From: Azonexus sp.
GTDB taxonomy: Bacteria; Pseudomonadota; Gammaproteobacteria; Burkholderiales; Rhodocyclaceae
Assembly (NCBI GenBank): GCA_017983615.1
Contig: JAGOBB010000016.1
Location: 1-51,900 of the forward strand
DNA: 51,900 bases
Direction of reading: 5' to 3'
How positions within the stretch are numbered: position 1 is the first letter of the stretch; every line of letters starts with the position of its first letter. The position numbers were made by a program, and so were the translations under genes. A model generated the notes under the pieces. The model worked only from the letters and a program-made list of their open reading frames with translations. It was not told the DNA's origin and searched no databases. Shown piece by piece: positions 34,560-43,247 of the stretch.

Positions 34560-35240
34560 TCAGCGCACCGGGCGATTGGCCGGTTTGAGCACCAGTTCGA
34601 ACGACGCCGGCGCTTCGTTCGGCGCGACCGGATAGGCCTTGTTGCCGGCAAAGAGCAGCTTGCGGCCGGCCTCGATGCGGGCGACGACGATCAGCCGGCT
34701 TTTTTTGCCGATCAGGTCGCGGTCGACGCTGGCGGCAAAGGGGATGGGGACCTGGGCGCCGTTCAGCGCATAGCTTTGTTCGGCCAGCGTCAGCGGCTTG
34801 CCGGGGCGGCCGGTGTCTTCGACGCGGATGGTCAGCGTGGCGTCGGGTGGCAGGGCGATGCGGGCAAGGGTGGTGACGCGACCGGTTATGTCGATGAGGC
34901 TGCTGGCCGCAGCTGGCTGCGCAGCCTGTGCGCCGGCCGGCGGGGTGGTGCCGCGCGTGCAGTGGCGGCGATTGCCCTTGCCGTCTTCGAGGAGGGCGTC
35001 GTCGTCTTTGGTATGCAGGCGGATGTCGCCATTGCGATAGAGCGCGCCGGAGGCGGACGGGACGAGCGGCAGGGTCACTGCTTCGTCGGCGAAATGCAGT
35101 TGGGCCAGCGGCCGGCCGTCGGCATTGGCCGAAAACGAGATGTCGATGTGGCTGCCGTTGTCGCAGGCGTAGGGGATGCGCTCCTCGCCGGCAAAGACGC
35201 AGAGGGGGACGAGCAGCGCCAGCAGGATGCAGCGTTTCAC
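34560..35240 (-). CDS. Exported MliC-YbaY two-domain protein
   Basis: 226-aa secreted protein. A signal peptide ([14 protein letters not shown]) is followed by an MliC-like lysozyme-inhibitor domain (about 20-90, [15 protein letters not shown] to RRHC with a Cys pair). A Pro/Ala linker leads to a YbaY-like domain (about 115-205, [21 protein letters not shown]). The GTG at 35240 overlaps the bpt stop (GTGA), which fixes the start. There is no lipobox Cys, so it is probably soluble in the periplasm. The domain pairing suggests envelope protection. Both assignments rest on motif recognition. Confidence 0.75.
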   Translation of the reverse strand: MKRCILLALLVPLCVFAGEERIPYACDNGSHIDISFSANADGRPLAQLHFADEAVTLPLVPSASGALYRNGDIRLHTKDDDALLEDGKGNRRHCTRGTTPPAGAQAAQPAAASSLIDITGRVTTLARIALPPDATLTIRVEDTGRPGKPLTLAEQSYALNGAQVPIPFAASVDRDLIGKKSRLIVVARIEAGRKLLFAGNKAYPVAPNEAPASFELVLKPANRPVR

Positions 35241-35980
35241 GGCGATGTGGTTTCCGGCAGGGTGACCCAGTGGCCGTCGATCAGGCCTTCGATGGGCCGG
35301 AAGGCGGCCTTGTAGGCCATCTTGCGGCTGGCTGCGATCCAGTAGCCGAGGTAGAGGTAGGGCAGGCCGAGGGCGTGGCATTGTGCCGCCTGCCACAGGA
35401 TGTTGTAGGTGCCGTAACTGGCCTCGGCAACGTCCGGGTCGTAGAAGGTGTAAACCGAGGACAGGCCGTCGTCGAGGATGTCGATCAGGCTGACCATGCG
35501 CACGATGCCGTCTTCGGAAAACTCGATCAGCCGCGTGTCGACGCGGCTTTGCAGCAGGAACTGGGCGTACTGCTCGTGGCTGTCCTCGTCCATGCCGCCG
35601 CCGGGGTGGCGGGCCTGCTGGTAGCGGTTGTACAGTGCGTAATGCTCGTCGAGGTAGACCAGCGGCAGTTCGCGGGCGCGCAGGTTGGCGTGGCGCTTCA
35701 TGGCGCGGCGCTGGCTGCGGTTGGGGTGCAGGTCGGCGACCGGCAGGCGTACCGGCACGCAGGCACGGCAACCGTCGCAATGGGGGCGGTAGGTGAACAC
35801 GCCGCTACGGCGGAAACCGGCACGGACCAGCGCGCTGTAGATTTCGCTGTCGATCAGGTGGGCCGGCGTGGCGACCTGCGAGCGGGCCTCGCGGTCGGCC
35901 AGGTAGCTGCACGGGTAGGGCGAGGTGGCGTAGAACTGGAGCAGCGAGAAGGGCAGTGCAGCGTCGTCGGGCTGGGCCAT
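35237..35980 (-). CDS. bpt: Aspartate/glutamate leucyltransferase (Bpt)
   Basis: 247-aa N-end-rule enzyme (ATE-family fold) that transfers leucine from Leu-tRNA to proteins with N-terminal Asp or Glu, marking them for ClpAP. The N-terminal Cys cluster region (CSYL and [12 protein letters not shown]) matches ATE1/Bpt proteins; the cysteines can bind an Fe-S cluster in ATE homologues. ATG 35980 gives [14 protein letters not shown]; an upstream in-frame start (36016) would overlap aat. It lies 2 nt after aat and is co-transcribed with it. Confidence 0.93.
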   Translation of the reverse strand: MAQPDDAALPFSLLQFYATSPYPCSYLADREARSQVATPAHLIDSEIYSALVRAGFRRSGVFTYRPHCDGCRACVPVRLPVADLHPNRSQRRAMKRHANLRARELPLVYLDEHYALYNRYQQARHPGGGMDEDSHEQYAQFLLQSRVDTRLIEFSEDGIVRMVSLIDILDDGLSSVYTFYDPDVAEASYGTYNILWQAAQCHALGLPYLYLGYWIAASRKMAYKAAFRPIEGLIDGHWVTLPETTSP

Positions 35981-35982
35981 GG

Positions 35983-36687
35983 CTATCTCGCAGGGTCGAG
36001 GGGATCGGTCGACCACAGGGTGCGCGGACTGCCGCTTGCCGTCAAGGCCGACAGACGAACGAGAAATTCGGCGCGCGGGATTTCCCGCCCGCCGAGCGAG
36101 GCGAGGTGATCGGTGTACATCTGACAGTCGATCATGCCGAATTGGTGGGTCACGAGAAACTCGATCAAATGGGCGAAAGCGACCTTGGAGGCGTCGCTGC
36201 GCCGGGAAAACATCGATTCGCCGTAGAACATCCGCCCGATGGCCATGCCGTACAGGCCACCGACGAGAACGCCATCGGCGTAGGTTTCGACCGAGTGCGC
36301 CCAGCCGAGTTCATGCAGGCGCGTGTAGGCGTGCAGCATCTCCGGCGTGATCCAGGTGCCATCCTGGCCGTCGCGCGGCGTCGACGCGCAGGCCGCCATG
36401 ACGCCGGGGAAGTCGCTGTCGAAGCGGACCTCAAAGGTACCGGCGCGCAGGGTTTTGCGCAGCGAACGGGTCAGGCGGAACTCGTCGGGAAAGAGCACCA
36501 TGCGCGGGTCCGGGCTGTACCACAGCGGCTGCCCGTCGACCGTCCCCCAGGGGAAGATGCCGCGCCGGTAGGCGTCGAGGATGCGGTCGGGCAGCAGGTC
36601 GCCGCCCACGGCCAGCAGGCCGCCCATGTCGTCCCGCGCCGATTCGACCGGCGGAAAAAGGTCGAGCGGGCCGAGATAGGGAATCAT
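35983..36687 (-). CDS. aat: Leucyl/phenylalanyl-tRNA-protein transferase
   Basis: 234-aa enzyme that adds Leu or Phe to proteins with N-terminal Arg or Lys, creating primary N-degrons. Family motifs include [48 protein letters not shown] and the conserved LIDCQ-like segment [16 protein letters not shown]. With bpt downstream, both prokaryotic N-end-rule transferases are encoded together. It lies 7 nt downstream of fbpC. Confidence 0.96.
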   Translation of the reverse strand: MIPYLGPLDLFPPVESARDDMGGLLAVGGDLLPDRILDAYRRGIFPWGTVDGQPLWYSPDPRMVLFPDEFRLTRSLRKTLRAGTFEVRFDSDFPGVMAACASTPRDGQDGTWITPEMLHAYTRLHELGWAHSVETYADGVLVGGLYGMAIGRMFYGESMFSRRSDASKVAFAHLIEFLVTHQFGMIDCQMYTDHLASLGGREIPRAEFLVRLSALTASGSPRTLWSTDPLDPAR

Positions 36688-36694
36688 GGCCGGG

Positions 36695-37846
36695 TCAGCG
36701 GGTGCGCTCTTCAGTCAGCCAGGTGACCGGTTTGGCCTGATGCTGTTCGAGCCTGATTTCGCAGGCCGGGTCGTCGCATTCCTCGTGCTTCTTGAAGGCG
36801 ATGACGTGGTCGGCGTCGAGCCGGATGCCGATTTTTTCACCGAGCGCGTGGTTGTGGTGCGACGGGACCAGCGACAACACTTCGCTGCCGCTGTCGAGCT
36901 TCAGCGTGTACAGGATGTCGGCGCCGCGGAAGGCCTTGTGCAGCACTTCGGCTTGCACCGGGCTGTTGTCGTCGTGGACGATGTCGTCCGGGCGGAGCAG
37001 GACATCGACCTTGCAGCCGTTGTCGCAGGCCGAGCAGGTCTCGTTGCACTCGACCGGGGTGTCGGAAATCAGTGTGCCCAGTTCCATGCGCACGCTGTTG
37101 TGGTCCCCGACGGTGCCGACGACCAGCACGCCCTGGCCGATGAAGTCGGCGACGAAGCGGTTGGCCGGCCGGTGATAGAGATTGTAGGGCACGTCCCACT
37201 GCTGGATGCGGCCCTCGTACATGATGCCGATCTCGTCGGCCATGGCGAAGGCTTCATGCTGGTCGTGGGTGACCATGATGGCGGTGCAGCCCTCACGTTT
37301 CAGAATCTCGCGGACCTCGACCGACAAACGTTCGCGCAGGCCGACATCAAGGTTGGAAAAAGGCTCGTCGAGCAGGATCAATTCCGGCCGCGGCGCCAGC
37401 GCCCGGGCGAGGGCCACGCGCTGCTGCTGGCCGCCGGAGAGTTCGTGCGGATACTTGTTGCCCTGGCCGTTCAGGCCGACTGTGGCCAGCAACTGGCGAA
37501 CGCGCTGATGGGCATCCTCGCTTGGATTGCGGCCAAGGCCGAAGGCAACGTTCTGTTCGATGGTCAGGTGCGGGAACAGCGCGTAATCCTGGAAGACCAT
37601 GCCAATCCGGCGCTTCTCGGGCGAGACCCGCTGGCCGGGACGGCTGACCACTTGTCCGTGCAAGCGGATCTCGCCGCCAGCGATGTCCTCGAAACCGGCA
37701 ATGCAGCGCAGCAGGGTGGTCTTGCCGCAACCCGACGGGCCGAGCAGGCAGGCGATGCTGCCGGCTTCGAGCTGAAAGTCCACACCATCGACGACGGTAT
37801 GCGTGCCGTAGCGCTGGACGACGCCATTTAGTTCAAGTTGAGCCAT
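36695..37846 (-). CDS. fbpC: Ferric iron ABC transporter ATPase with Cys-rich regulatory domain
   Basis: 383-aa ATPase of the Fbp/Sfu Fe3+ importer. Walker [10 protein letters not shown], signature [15 protein letters not shown], Walker [13 protein letters not shown] and H-loop VTHDQHE are intact. The C-terminal regulatory (TOBE) part is unusual: [13 protein letters not shown] (C-x3-C-x2-C-x3-C, about residues 257-270) and a second pair near the end (ECDDPACE). Such clusters could bind iron or Fe-S and give feedback on transport. It is divergent from fbpB across 30 bp carrying a Fur-box-like site, and heads the fbpC-aat-bpt-MliC/YbaY string. Confidence 0.92.
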   Translation of the reverse strand: MAQLELNGVVQRYGTHTVVDGVDFQLEAGSIACLLGPSGCGKTTLLRCIAGFEDIAGGEIRLHGQVVSRPGQRVSPEKRRIGMVFQDYALFPHLTIEQNVAFGLGRNPSEDAHQRVRQLLATVGLNGQGNKYPHELSGGQQQRVALARALAPRPELILLDEPFSNLDVGLRERLSVEVREILKREGCTAIMVTHDQHEAFAMADEIGIMYEGRIQQWDVPYNLYHRPANRFVADFIGQGVLVVGTVGDHNSVRMELGTLISDTPVECNETCSACDNGCKVDVLLRPDDIVHDDNSPVQAEVLHKAFRGADILYTLKLDSGSEVLSLVPSHHNHALGEKIGIRLDADHVIAFKKHEECDDPACEIRLEQHQAKPVTWLTEERTR

Positions 37847-37876
37847 AGCGGTCGATTATAATTCGCATTCACAGAC
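37847..37876. promoter_or_regulatory. Divergent fbpC/fbpB control region with Fur-box-like site
   Basis: The whole gap is 30 bp. GATTATAATTCGCATT (37854-37869), read on the minus strand, matches 13 of 16 bases of a standard Fur box core (AATGAGAATTATTCTC). TATAAT at 37857-37862 could be the fbpB -10, giving an ~8-nt leader. Iron-dependent repression of both directions is likely. Confidence 0.6.
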
Positions 37877-39514
37877 ATGCGTACCGCCCATTTTTCCCCC
37901 CTGCTCATCGTCGGCCTTCTAGTCGCCGTGCTTGCCGGTCTACCGGTCGCCAGCGTCGGCCTCAATCTTTTTGTTGGCGGAACGAGCGGCACATGGGCGC
38001 ATTTGGCGGCGACAGTGCTGCCGGAATACATCGCCAATTCGCTGTGGCTCTGTCTGGGCGTCGGTTGCGGGGTCGGCAGCATCGGCGTGACCACTGCCTG
38101 GCTGACTGCAATGCATGAATTTCCCGGCCGGCGTTTCTTCGAATGGGCGCTGGTGCTGCCGCTGGCCGTGCCGGCCTACGTCATGGCCTATGTTTATACC
38201 GATTTCCTGCAGTTCGTCGGGCCGGTGCAGACCCTGCTGCGCGAAACCTTCGGCTGGCAGCACGGCGATTACTGGTTCCCCGACATCCGCACCCTGCCGG
38301 GCGCCATATTGATGTTCATGAGCGTCCTCTATCCCTACGTTTACCTGCTCGCCCGCACGGCTTTCCTGGAGCGCGCCAGCGGCATGCTCGAAGCCGCTCG
38401 GACGCTGGGCATGGGCTCGTGGCGCGCCTTCTTTTCGGTTTCCCTGCCGCTGGCCCGGCCGGCCATCGTCGCCGGCATTGCGCTGGCGCTGATGGAAACG
38501 CTGGCCGACTACGGGACGGTGGCCTACTTTGCGGTCAATACCTTCACCACCGGCATTTACCGCGCCTGGTTCTCGCTCGGCGACCGTGTTGCCGCGGCGC
38601 AACTGGCGGCCATGCTGCTTGGCTTTGTCCTCTTCCTGCTGATGGCCGAGCGGATGTCCCGCGGTCGCGCCCGTTACAACAATACGACCGGTCGCAACCG
38701 GCCGATGGCTGGTGCCACGTTGCGCGGCCCGGCCGCCTGGCTGGCCACGCTGGCCTGTACCATGCCGCTGCTGCTCGGCTTCGTCCTGCCGGCGACTTTG
38801 CTGCTCAAGATGGCGCTGACCGAGGGCGATGCCCAGTTCGGCGAACGCTTCCTGACCCTGTCGCGCAACAGCTTTGTGCTGGCGGGTTCGACGGCGGTCA
38901 TCGGCGTTTTTCTCGCCCTGTTGCTGGCTTACGGCGCGCGGCTGTCGAAAGCGACTTTCGCCCACGCGTTGAACCGGCTGGTCGGCCTCGGCTACGCCGT
39001 GCCGGGGGCAGTCATCGCGGTTGGCGTACTGATTCCGGTGACCCGTCTCGACAACTGGCTGGCCGGGCAGTGGGCAGCCTGGTTCGGCCACAACCCCGGG
39101 CTGCTGCTGACGGGCGGCATTGCCGCACTGATTTATGCCTACCTTGTCCGCTTCCTGGCCGTTGCGCTGCATACCGTCGAATCCAGCCTGGCCAAGATCA
39201 CGCCGAGCATGGACGATGCGGCGCGCTGCCTGGGGCTGGGGCAGGGCGAAACGCTGCGCCGGGTGCATGTGCCGATGTTGCGCGGCAGTTTATTCACGGC
39301 CGGTCTGCTGGTCTTCGTCGATGTCATGAAGGAGTTACCGGCCACGCTGGTCATGCGCCCGTTCAACTTCGATACGCTGGCCACCCAAGCTTATACGCTG
39401 GCTTCCGACGAACGTCTGGCGGAAGCGTCGACTGCTGCGCTGGCCATTGTGGCGGTCGGCCTGTTGCCGCTGATTGCGCTGTCGCGCCAGATCTCGTCGG
39501 CTCGACGCAGGTAG
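37877..39514 (+). CDS. fbpB: Ferric iron ABC transporter permease (double-length)
   Basis: 545-aa inner-membrane permease with two homologous halves, each with about six helices, as in FbpB/SfuB. The EAA coupling loops are EAARTLGMGSWRAFFSVSLP in the first half and DDAARCLGLGQGETLRRVHVP in the second, matching the pseudo-dimeric FbpB architecture. There is no Shine-Dalgarno in the 30-bp leader region. The stop is 1 nt from the convergent ankyrin gene. It works with FbpC (divergent) and FbpA (nearby, opposite strand). Confidence 0.94.
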   Translation: MRTAHFSPLLIVGLLVAVLAGLPVASVGLNLFVGGTSGTWAHLAATVLPEYIANSLWLCLGVGCGVGSIGVTTAWLTAMHEFPGRRFFEWALVLPLAVPAYVMAYVYTDFLQFVGPVQTLLRETFGWQHGDYWFPDIRTLPGAILMFMSVLYPYVYLLARTAFLERASGMLEAARTLGMGSWRAFFSVSLPLARPAIVAGIALALMETLADYGTVAYFAVNTFTTGIYRAWFSLGDRVAAAQLAAMLLGFVLFLLMAERMSRGRARYNNTTGRNRPMAGATLRGPAAWLATLACTMPLLLGFVLPATLLLKMALTEGDAQFGERFLTLSRNSFVLAGSTAVIGVFLALLLAYGARLSKATFAHALNRLVGLGYAVPGAVIAVGVLIPVTRLDNWLAGQWAAWFGHNPGLLLTGGIAALIYAYLVRFLAVALHTVESSLAKITPSMDDAARCLGLGQGETLRRVHVPMLRGSLFTAGLLVFVDVMKELPATLVMRPFNFDTLATQAYTLASDERLAEASTAALAIVAVGLLPLIALSRQISSARRR

Positions 39515-40105
39515 TCAGGCGGTTGCAGGCTTGTCCGGTCCGGCCGGGCTGTCCTTGTCGGTGAAGTCCAGCAGGGCATCCTGCTCGTCCAGGAACAGCA
39601 AATCCATCGACAGGGTGTTTGTTTCCGTGCCGAAGGTCTCGGAAGTGTCCCGGTCTTCGGTTACCAGATTGGCTTCCGTCTGGGTAAATTCGATGATGTT
39701 GTTTGCTTCGTCGTCCGGTAGCAAAGGGGCAACCGCTTCAGTAGCCAGTGGTGCAACCTCAAGAACGAAAATGGACAGATCGATTGCCAAGCCTTCCGGA
39801 ACCTGCGCGCCTTGTTGCAGCAGCAGGGCGGCGATTTCCTTGTGCCCACGCCGCAAGGCAAGGCGCAGCGGGGCACCGGGGCCATCGCTGGCGGCAGCGT
39901 TTGGATCGGCGCCATGGGCGAGCAGTTCACGAACAATCGCCTCATTGCCCTCGAAGCAGGCGGCACGCAACGGCAAGCCACGGGTGCCGTGCATATCCGG
40001 CTCCTCGATGTCGGCGCCAGCGTCCAGCGCATCGATCACGCTGCTCACTCGGCCGGCACGGATGGATTCGATCAGCTGGCTGGTGTTGAATCCCTTGCTC
40101 GTCAT
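39515..40105 (-). CDS. Cytosolic ankyrin-repeat protein within the fbp locus
   Basis: 196-aa protein without a signal peptide. Residues about 8-105 form three ankyrin repeats (VIDALDAGADIEEPD, AIVRELLAHGADPNA, EIAALLLQQGAQVPE). The C-terminal ~75 residues are strongly acidic and Thr-rich (EFTQTEANLVTEDRDTSET) with no known domain. It lies 64 nt downstream of fbpA on the same strand, so it may be read from the Fur-controlled fbpA promoter. Function unknown. Confidence 0.85.
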   Translation of the reverse strand: MTSKGFNTSQLIESIRAGRVSSVIDALDAGADIEEPDMHGTRGLPLRAACFEGNEAIVRELLAHGADPNAAASDGPGAPLRLALRRGHKEIAALLLQQGAQVPEGLAIDLSIFVLEVAPLATEAVAPLLPDDEANNIIEFTQTEANLVTEDRDTSETFGTETNTLSMDLLFLDEQDALLDFTDKDSPAGPDKPATA

Positions 40106-40169
40106 TTCCCGAAGTCCCTCGATATCCGGAGATTGTAGGCAATCCCCGGGGCTTTGGCGAGGGGCGGGA

Positions 40170-41186
40170 TTATTTGAATCCGACGCGGTCGAAAATGATC
40201 TGGGCCTTGGCTTGGTACATCGCCAGATTCTTGACCGGCAGCTTGTCGGCCTTGAATTTGCCGAGCGAGTCCAGCGCCGGATTGGCGATCTTCACGCTGG
40301 CGACGGCCGGCCATTCGTTGTTGCCATCGGCAAAATAGGCCTGGGCCTGGTCGGAGGCAAGATATTCCAGGAACTTGATTGCGGCGTCCTTGTGCGGCGC
40401 CGTCTTCAGCATGCCGCCGCCGGAAACGTTGATGTGGGCCCCGTTACCGCCCTGGTCCGGCCAGACGATGCCTACTTTCTCCATCAGTTTTTGCTCTTCT
40501 GGCTTGGCCGACCGTAGCATTCTGGCCACATAGTAGGTGTTGGAAATGGTGACGCCGCATTCGCCGGCAGAGACCGCCTTGATCTGGTCGGTATCCCCGC
40601 CCTTCGGGGCGCGTGCGAAATTGGCCACCATGCCGCGGGCGATTTCTTCGGCCTTGGCTTCGCCCTGATGCGCGATGATTGAAGCCATCAGCGACAGGTT
40701 GTACGGATGCGAACCCGAGCGCGAGCAGAACTTGCCCTTCAGCTTCGGATTGGCCAGGTCGGCATAGTTTTGGACGTCTTCCGGCTTGACAGTAGCCTTG
40801 TTGTAGACGATGACCCGGGCGCGGGTCGAGAAGGAAAACCAGTCTTCGGTGCGCAGGTGGGCCGGGATACGGGATTCCAGCAGTTTGGAGGTGACTGGTG
40901 CGAACAGGCCCAGTTCGTGGGCCTTGGCCAGACGTGCGGCGTCGACAGTCAGGAAGACGTCGGCCGGGCTGTTGGCGCCTTCGTTCTTTATCCGTTCGAG
41001 CAGTTCGTCTTCCTTGCCTTCGATGCGGTTGATCTTGATGCCGGTCTGTTGCGTGAAGTTGGCGTAGAGCGCTTCATCGGTCTGGTAGTGCCGGGCGGAA
41101 TAGAGATTCAGGGTGTTTTCCTGAGCGATGGCGGGGTGGCTGAAAACGGCGATCGCGGCGGCGACCAGGACGGGCATCGACTTCAT
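40170..41186 (-). CDS. fbpA: Ferric iron-binding periplasmic protein
   Basis: 338-aa Fe3+ substrate-binding protein of the FbpABC importer. A signal peptide (MPVLVAAAIAVFSHPAIAQ) precedes the class II periplasmic-binding fold. Key parts are NLYSARHYQTDEALY at the N-terminus, SPADVFLTVDAARL, and the iron-binding Tyr pair in NTYYVARM. Start 41186 has GGAG 8 nt upstream. Dispersed-motif copy 10 lies antisense within the gene just after the Tyr pair, encoding RMLRSAKPEEQKL with rare AGA and CTA codons. Confidence 0.94.
   Translation of the reverse strand: MKSMPVLVAAAIAVFSHPAIAQENTLNLYSARHYQTDEALYANFTQQTGIKINRIEGKEDELLERIKNEGANSPADVFLTVDAARLAKAHELGLFAPVTSKLLESRIPAHLRTEDWFSFSTRARVIVYNKATVKPEDVQNYADLANPKLKGKFCSRSGSHPYNLSLMASIIAHQGEAKAEEIARGMVANFARAPKGGDTDQIKAVSAGECGVTISNTYYVARMLRSAKPEEQKLMEKVGIVWPDQGGNGAHINVSGGGMLKTAPHKDAAIKFLEYLASDQAQAYFADGNNEWPAVASVKIANPALDSLGKFKADKLPVKNLAMYQAKAQIIFDRVGFK
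40488..40522 (+). repeat. Dispersed motif, copy 10 (inside fbpA)
   Basis: GTTTTTGCTCTTC tract, then GGCTTGGC and the perfect core CGACCGTAGCATT. Antisense to fbpA. Confidence 0.8.
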
Positions 41187-41203
41187 GCTGCAACTCCACA
41201 TGG

Positions 41204-41263
41204 ATATGAGAATGGTTCCAGTTTACTAACCAACGGTGGGTTTGTAAATGAGAATGGTTATCG
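41204..41263 (-). promoter_or_regulatory. Two Fur-box-like sites upstream of fbpA
   Basis: The 12-mer ATGAGAATGGTT occurs twice, in TATGAGAATGGTTCC (41205-41219) and AAATGAGAATGGTTATC (41246-41262). The second, read as GATAACCATTCTCATTT, is close to the Fur consensus GATAATGATTCTCATT. The positions 18-77 nt upstream of the start codon suit iron-responsive repression of fbpA. Confidence 0.72.
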
Positions 41264-41271
41264 AATTGTGG

Positions 41272-41300
41272 CGTAAAAAAAGCGGCTCGTAAGCCGCTTT
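41272..41300 (-). terminator. Rho-independent terminator of the NlpC/P60 gene
   Basis: AAAGCGGCT (41279-41287) and AGCCGCTTT (41292-41300) form a 9-bp stem with a CGTA loop. On the minus strand it is followed by a run of seven T, just after the hydrolase stop at 41304. Confidence 0.85.
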
Positions 41301-41303
41301 CGA

Positions 41304-41810
41304 TCAATTGCCTTCGAGAATCCGTCGGGCGCCGTTATAGCGGGACATCCAGTAGCTGCTGTCCATGTTCTCGACACGGACTTCGGCACCGGCACGCGGC
41401 GCGTGGAGGAAATGATTGTCGCCGAGATAAATGCCGACATGCGAGAAGGTCCGGCGCATGGTGTTGAAGAACACCAAGTCGCCTGGCTTGAGTTGCTGGG
41501 AGTCGATTTTTTCGCCGACTTCGCTCATTTCGCGGGCAGTGCGGGGCAGGGAGGTACCGATGCTGTCCTTGAACACCAGGCGAACAAAACCGCTGCAGTC
41601 CAGACCGCTGTCTTCGTCGTTGCCGCCCCAGCGGTAACGGACACCCACCAACTTCAATCCTTGAAGGATGACATCCTGAGCAGCGTTGGTGTAACGTTCC
41701 AGAAACGACTGCTCCTCCGGCTTGCGAACCTGCTCAGCGGCCGCAGATGCGCCGATCCCGCCGATCAGCAGCGAGCTTGAGAGCAAGATGGAAAGCAGTA
41801 CTTTATGCAT
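41304..41810 (-). CDS. NlpC/P60 family cell-wall endopeptidase
   Basis: 168-aa exported cysteine peptidase that cleaves peptidoglycan stem peptides. The signal peptide is LLSILLSSSLLIGGIGASAA. The catalytic Cys is in GLDCSGFVRLVF, the His in FSHVGIYLGDNHF, and the third polar residue in LHAPRAG, as in Spr/MepS-type enzymes. ATG 41810 marks the signal peptide start. No lipobox Cys is present, so it is soluble in the periplasm. It is divergent from the response-regulator operon. Confidence 0.92.
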   Translation of the reverse strand: MHKVLLSILLSSSLLIGGIGASAAAEQVRKPEEQSFLERYTNAAQDVILQGLKLVGVRYRWGGNDEDSGLDCSGFVRLVFKDSIGTSLPRTAREMSEVGEKIDSQQLKPGDLVFFNTMRRTFSHVGIYLGDNHFLHAPRAGAEVRVENMDSSYWMSRYNGARRILEGN

Positions 41811-41878
41811 AGCCTTGAAATGTATTTGAAAAGCTTGGCACTGTAAAGGTGCTGTAGCAATCGTCCACAACAACTATG

Positions 41879-41899
41879 TTCATAATTCGTAATTATGAA
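41879..41899. promoter_or_regulatory. Perfect 9-bp inverted repeat, operator-like
   Basis: TTCATAATT and AATTATGAA flank a CGT spacer. It lies between the divergent NlpC/P60 and small-ORF/response-regulator genes, 33 nt before the small ORF. The size and symmetry fit a dimeric repressor site; the regulator is unknown. Confidence 0.6.
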
Positions 41900-41931
41900 T
41901 ACAATTTACATCCACGAGGGGTGAGGAGACT

Positions 41932-42087
41932 ATGAATTCCTTCAATGCATTGCAAATCAAGGAGCCTGACGGCATGGCCGTCAGCGGCTTCGTCTGCCTG
42001 GACGAATGCGGGCTTGATTTCGGCAATGTGACCCATCGGGTTGAGTCCTCCGGTGTTGTCGCTATAGGGGGGGCTGTCAATGGCTGA
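41932..42087 (+). CDS. Small ORF (51 aa) ahead of the response regulator
   Basis: Short ORF starting MNSFNALQIKEPDGM and ending VVAIGGAVNG, with no family I recognise. A purine-rich GAGGGGTGAGGAG lies just upstream of its ATG, and its last 8 nt overlap the response-regulator start, suggesting translational coupling. It has two Cys (FVCLDECGLDF). It could be a real small partner protein or a leader peptide. Codon use is compatible with coding, but the evidence is limited to context. Confidence 0.55.
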   Translation: MNSFNALQIKEPDGMAVSGFVCLDECGLDFGNVTHRVESSGVVAIGGAVNG

Positions 42088-43198
42088 CGATCTGCCCCGT
42101 ATCTTGATAGTCGATGATTCCCGTGTTGTCCGTATGTCGCTGATCCAGCATCTCAAGGGGCATTACGAGGTGCGTGAAGAGGGGGATGGTGAAGCGGCCT
42201 GGCAGTCGCTGGTTGTTGATCACTCGATCAGGGCTGTGATTTCCGATTTGCAGATGCCCAAGCTGAACGGCTATGAATTGCTGGAGCGCGTGCGCACCTC
42301 GAAACTTCGACGCTTGCAGGAACTGCCATTCATTCTGGTTTCCGGAGAGGAAACCGAGGAGGAGAGAGTCAAGGCCAGGGAGCTTGGTGTATCCGATTTC
42401 GTGACGAAGGGGGCTGGCGGCACGGAGGTCTTGACGCGGCTGAATAATCTTCTGGCGTTGTCGAGCACCCGGGAGAATCTGGACGCCGGTCGCGAGCATA
42501 TGGTTCAGGATCCGGTGAGCGGATTGTTCACCCGCAAATATCTGGAATTGCAGGCGGCCCAGGCCATTTCACATGCGACCCGGCATGGTGTCGATGTCAG
42601 TGTGATGGTGCTGGGTTTCGACGGATTTGGCGGCATCTGCGAGCGGCTCGGCGAGCAGATGGCCGAGGAGGTCGGCAACCGTTTCGCCAAGATGCTGGGG
42701 GGCAAGATGCGTCATGAAGACAGTCTCGGGCACTTCGGTAGCGGTCAGTACGCAGTTGTCTCGCCGGGTACGGCACCGGCTTTTTGCGCAACCTTTGCCG
42801 AGCGTGTCCGCGAGGCAGTTGAGGTGGCGCGCCTCTCGGTGCAGGGAAAAACCGTGGCCCTGACGGTAAGCATCGGACTGGCCAGCGTCCCGACCGATCA
42901 CGCCGACTCGGCCGGGGCATTGCTCGACCTTGCCGGGCAGCGCATGCAAAACGCCATGTATGAGGGCGGAAACCGTACCGACTCTGGCGGCATTCTGCCC
43001 GCATCAAGGCCGATTTCGATTCACCACGCCCTTGAGCTGCTGTCTGCCAATCGTCAAGGCGTCGTTATTCCGCATTTGCCGGCGCTGGCTGAGCGCTTGT
43101 TGCCGTTGATGCGACTGATGAATCAGGAACTTGATTTCGGGCTACCGGTAGACGAAATCGAACTGCTTTTAAGCGAACGGAAACCCGAAAACAATTAG
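42080..43198 (+). CDS. Response regulator with degenerate GGDEF domain
   Basis: 372-aa protein. The receiver domain (1-130) has the acidic pocket (IVDDS), phospho-acceptor Asp in ISDLQMPKLNGYE, and the conserved Thr/Ser and Lys (LVSGEE, FVTKGAGG). A GGDEF-like domain follows (about 145-290), but its signature reads GHFGSGQYAVV in place of GGDEF, so it should not make c-di-GMP. A ~75-residue C-terminal region (from about 300) is all-helical. Likely a phosphorylation-controlled protein-binding or GTP-sensing output. No kinase gene is adjacent. Confidence 0.85.
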   Translation: MADDLPRILIVDDSRVVRMSLIQHLKGHYEVREEGDGEAAWQSLVVDHSIRAVISDLQMPKLNGYELLERVRTSKLRRLQELPFILVSGEETEEERVKARELGVSDFVTKGAGGTEVLTRLNNLLALSSTRENLDAGREHMVQDPVSGLFTRKYLELQAAQAISHATRHGVDVSVMVLGFDGFGGICERLGEQMAEEVGNRFAKMLGGKMRHEDSLGHFGSGQYAVVSPGTAPAFCATFAERVREAVEVARLSVQGKTVALTVSIGLASVPTDHADSAGALLDLAGQRMQNAMYEGGNRTDSGGILPASRPISIHHALELLSANRQGVVIPHLPALAERLLPLMRLMNQELDFGLPVDEIELLLSERKPENN

Positions 43199-43247
43199 TC
43201 CGTTTCGTATTTTGTTGTGCAGGAAAACCTATTGATAGAGGGAATTT

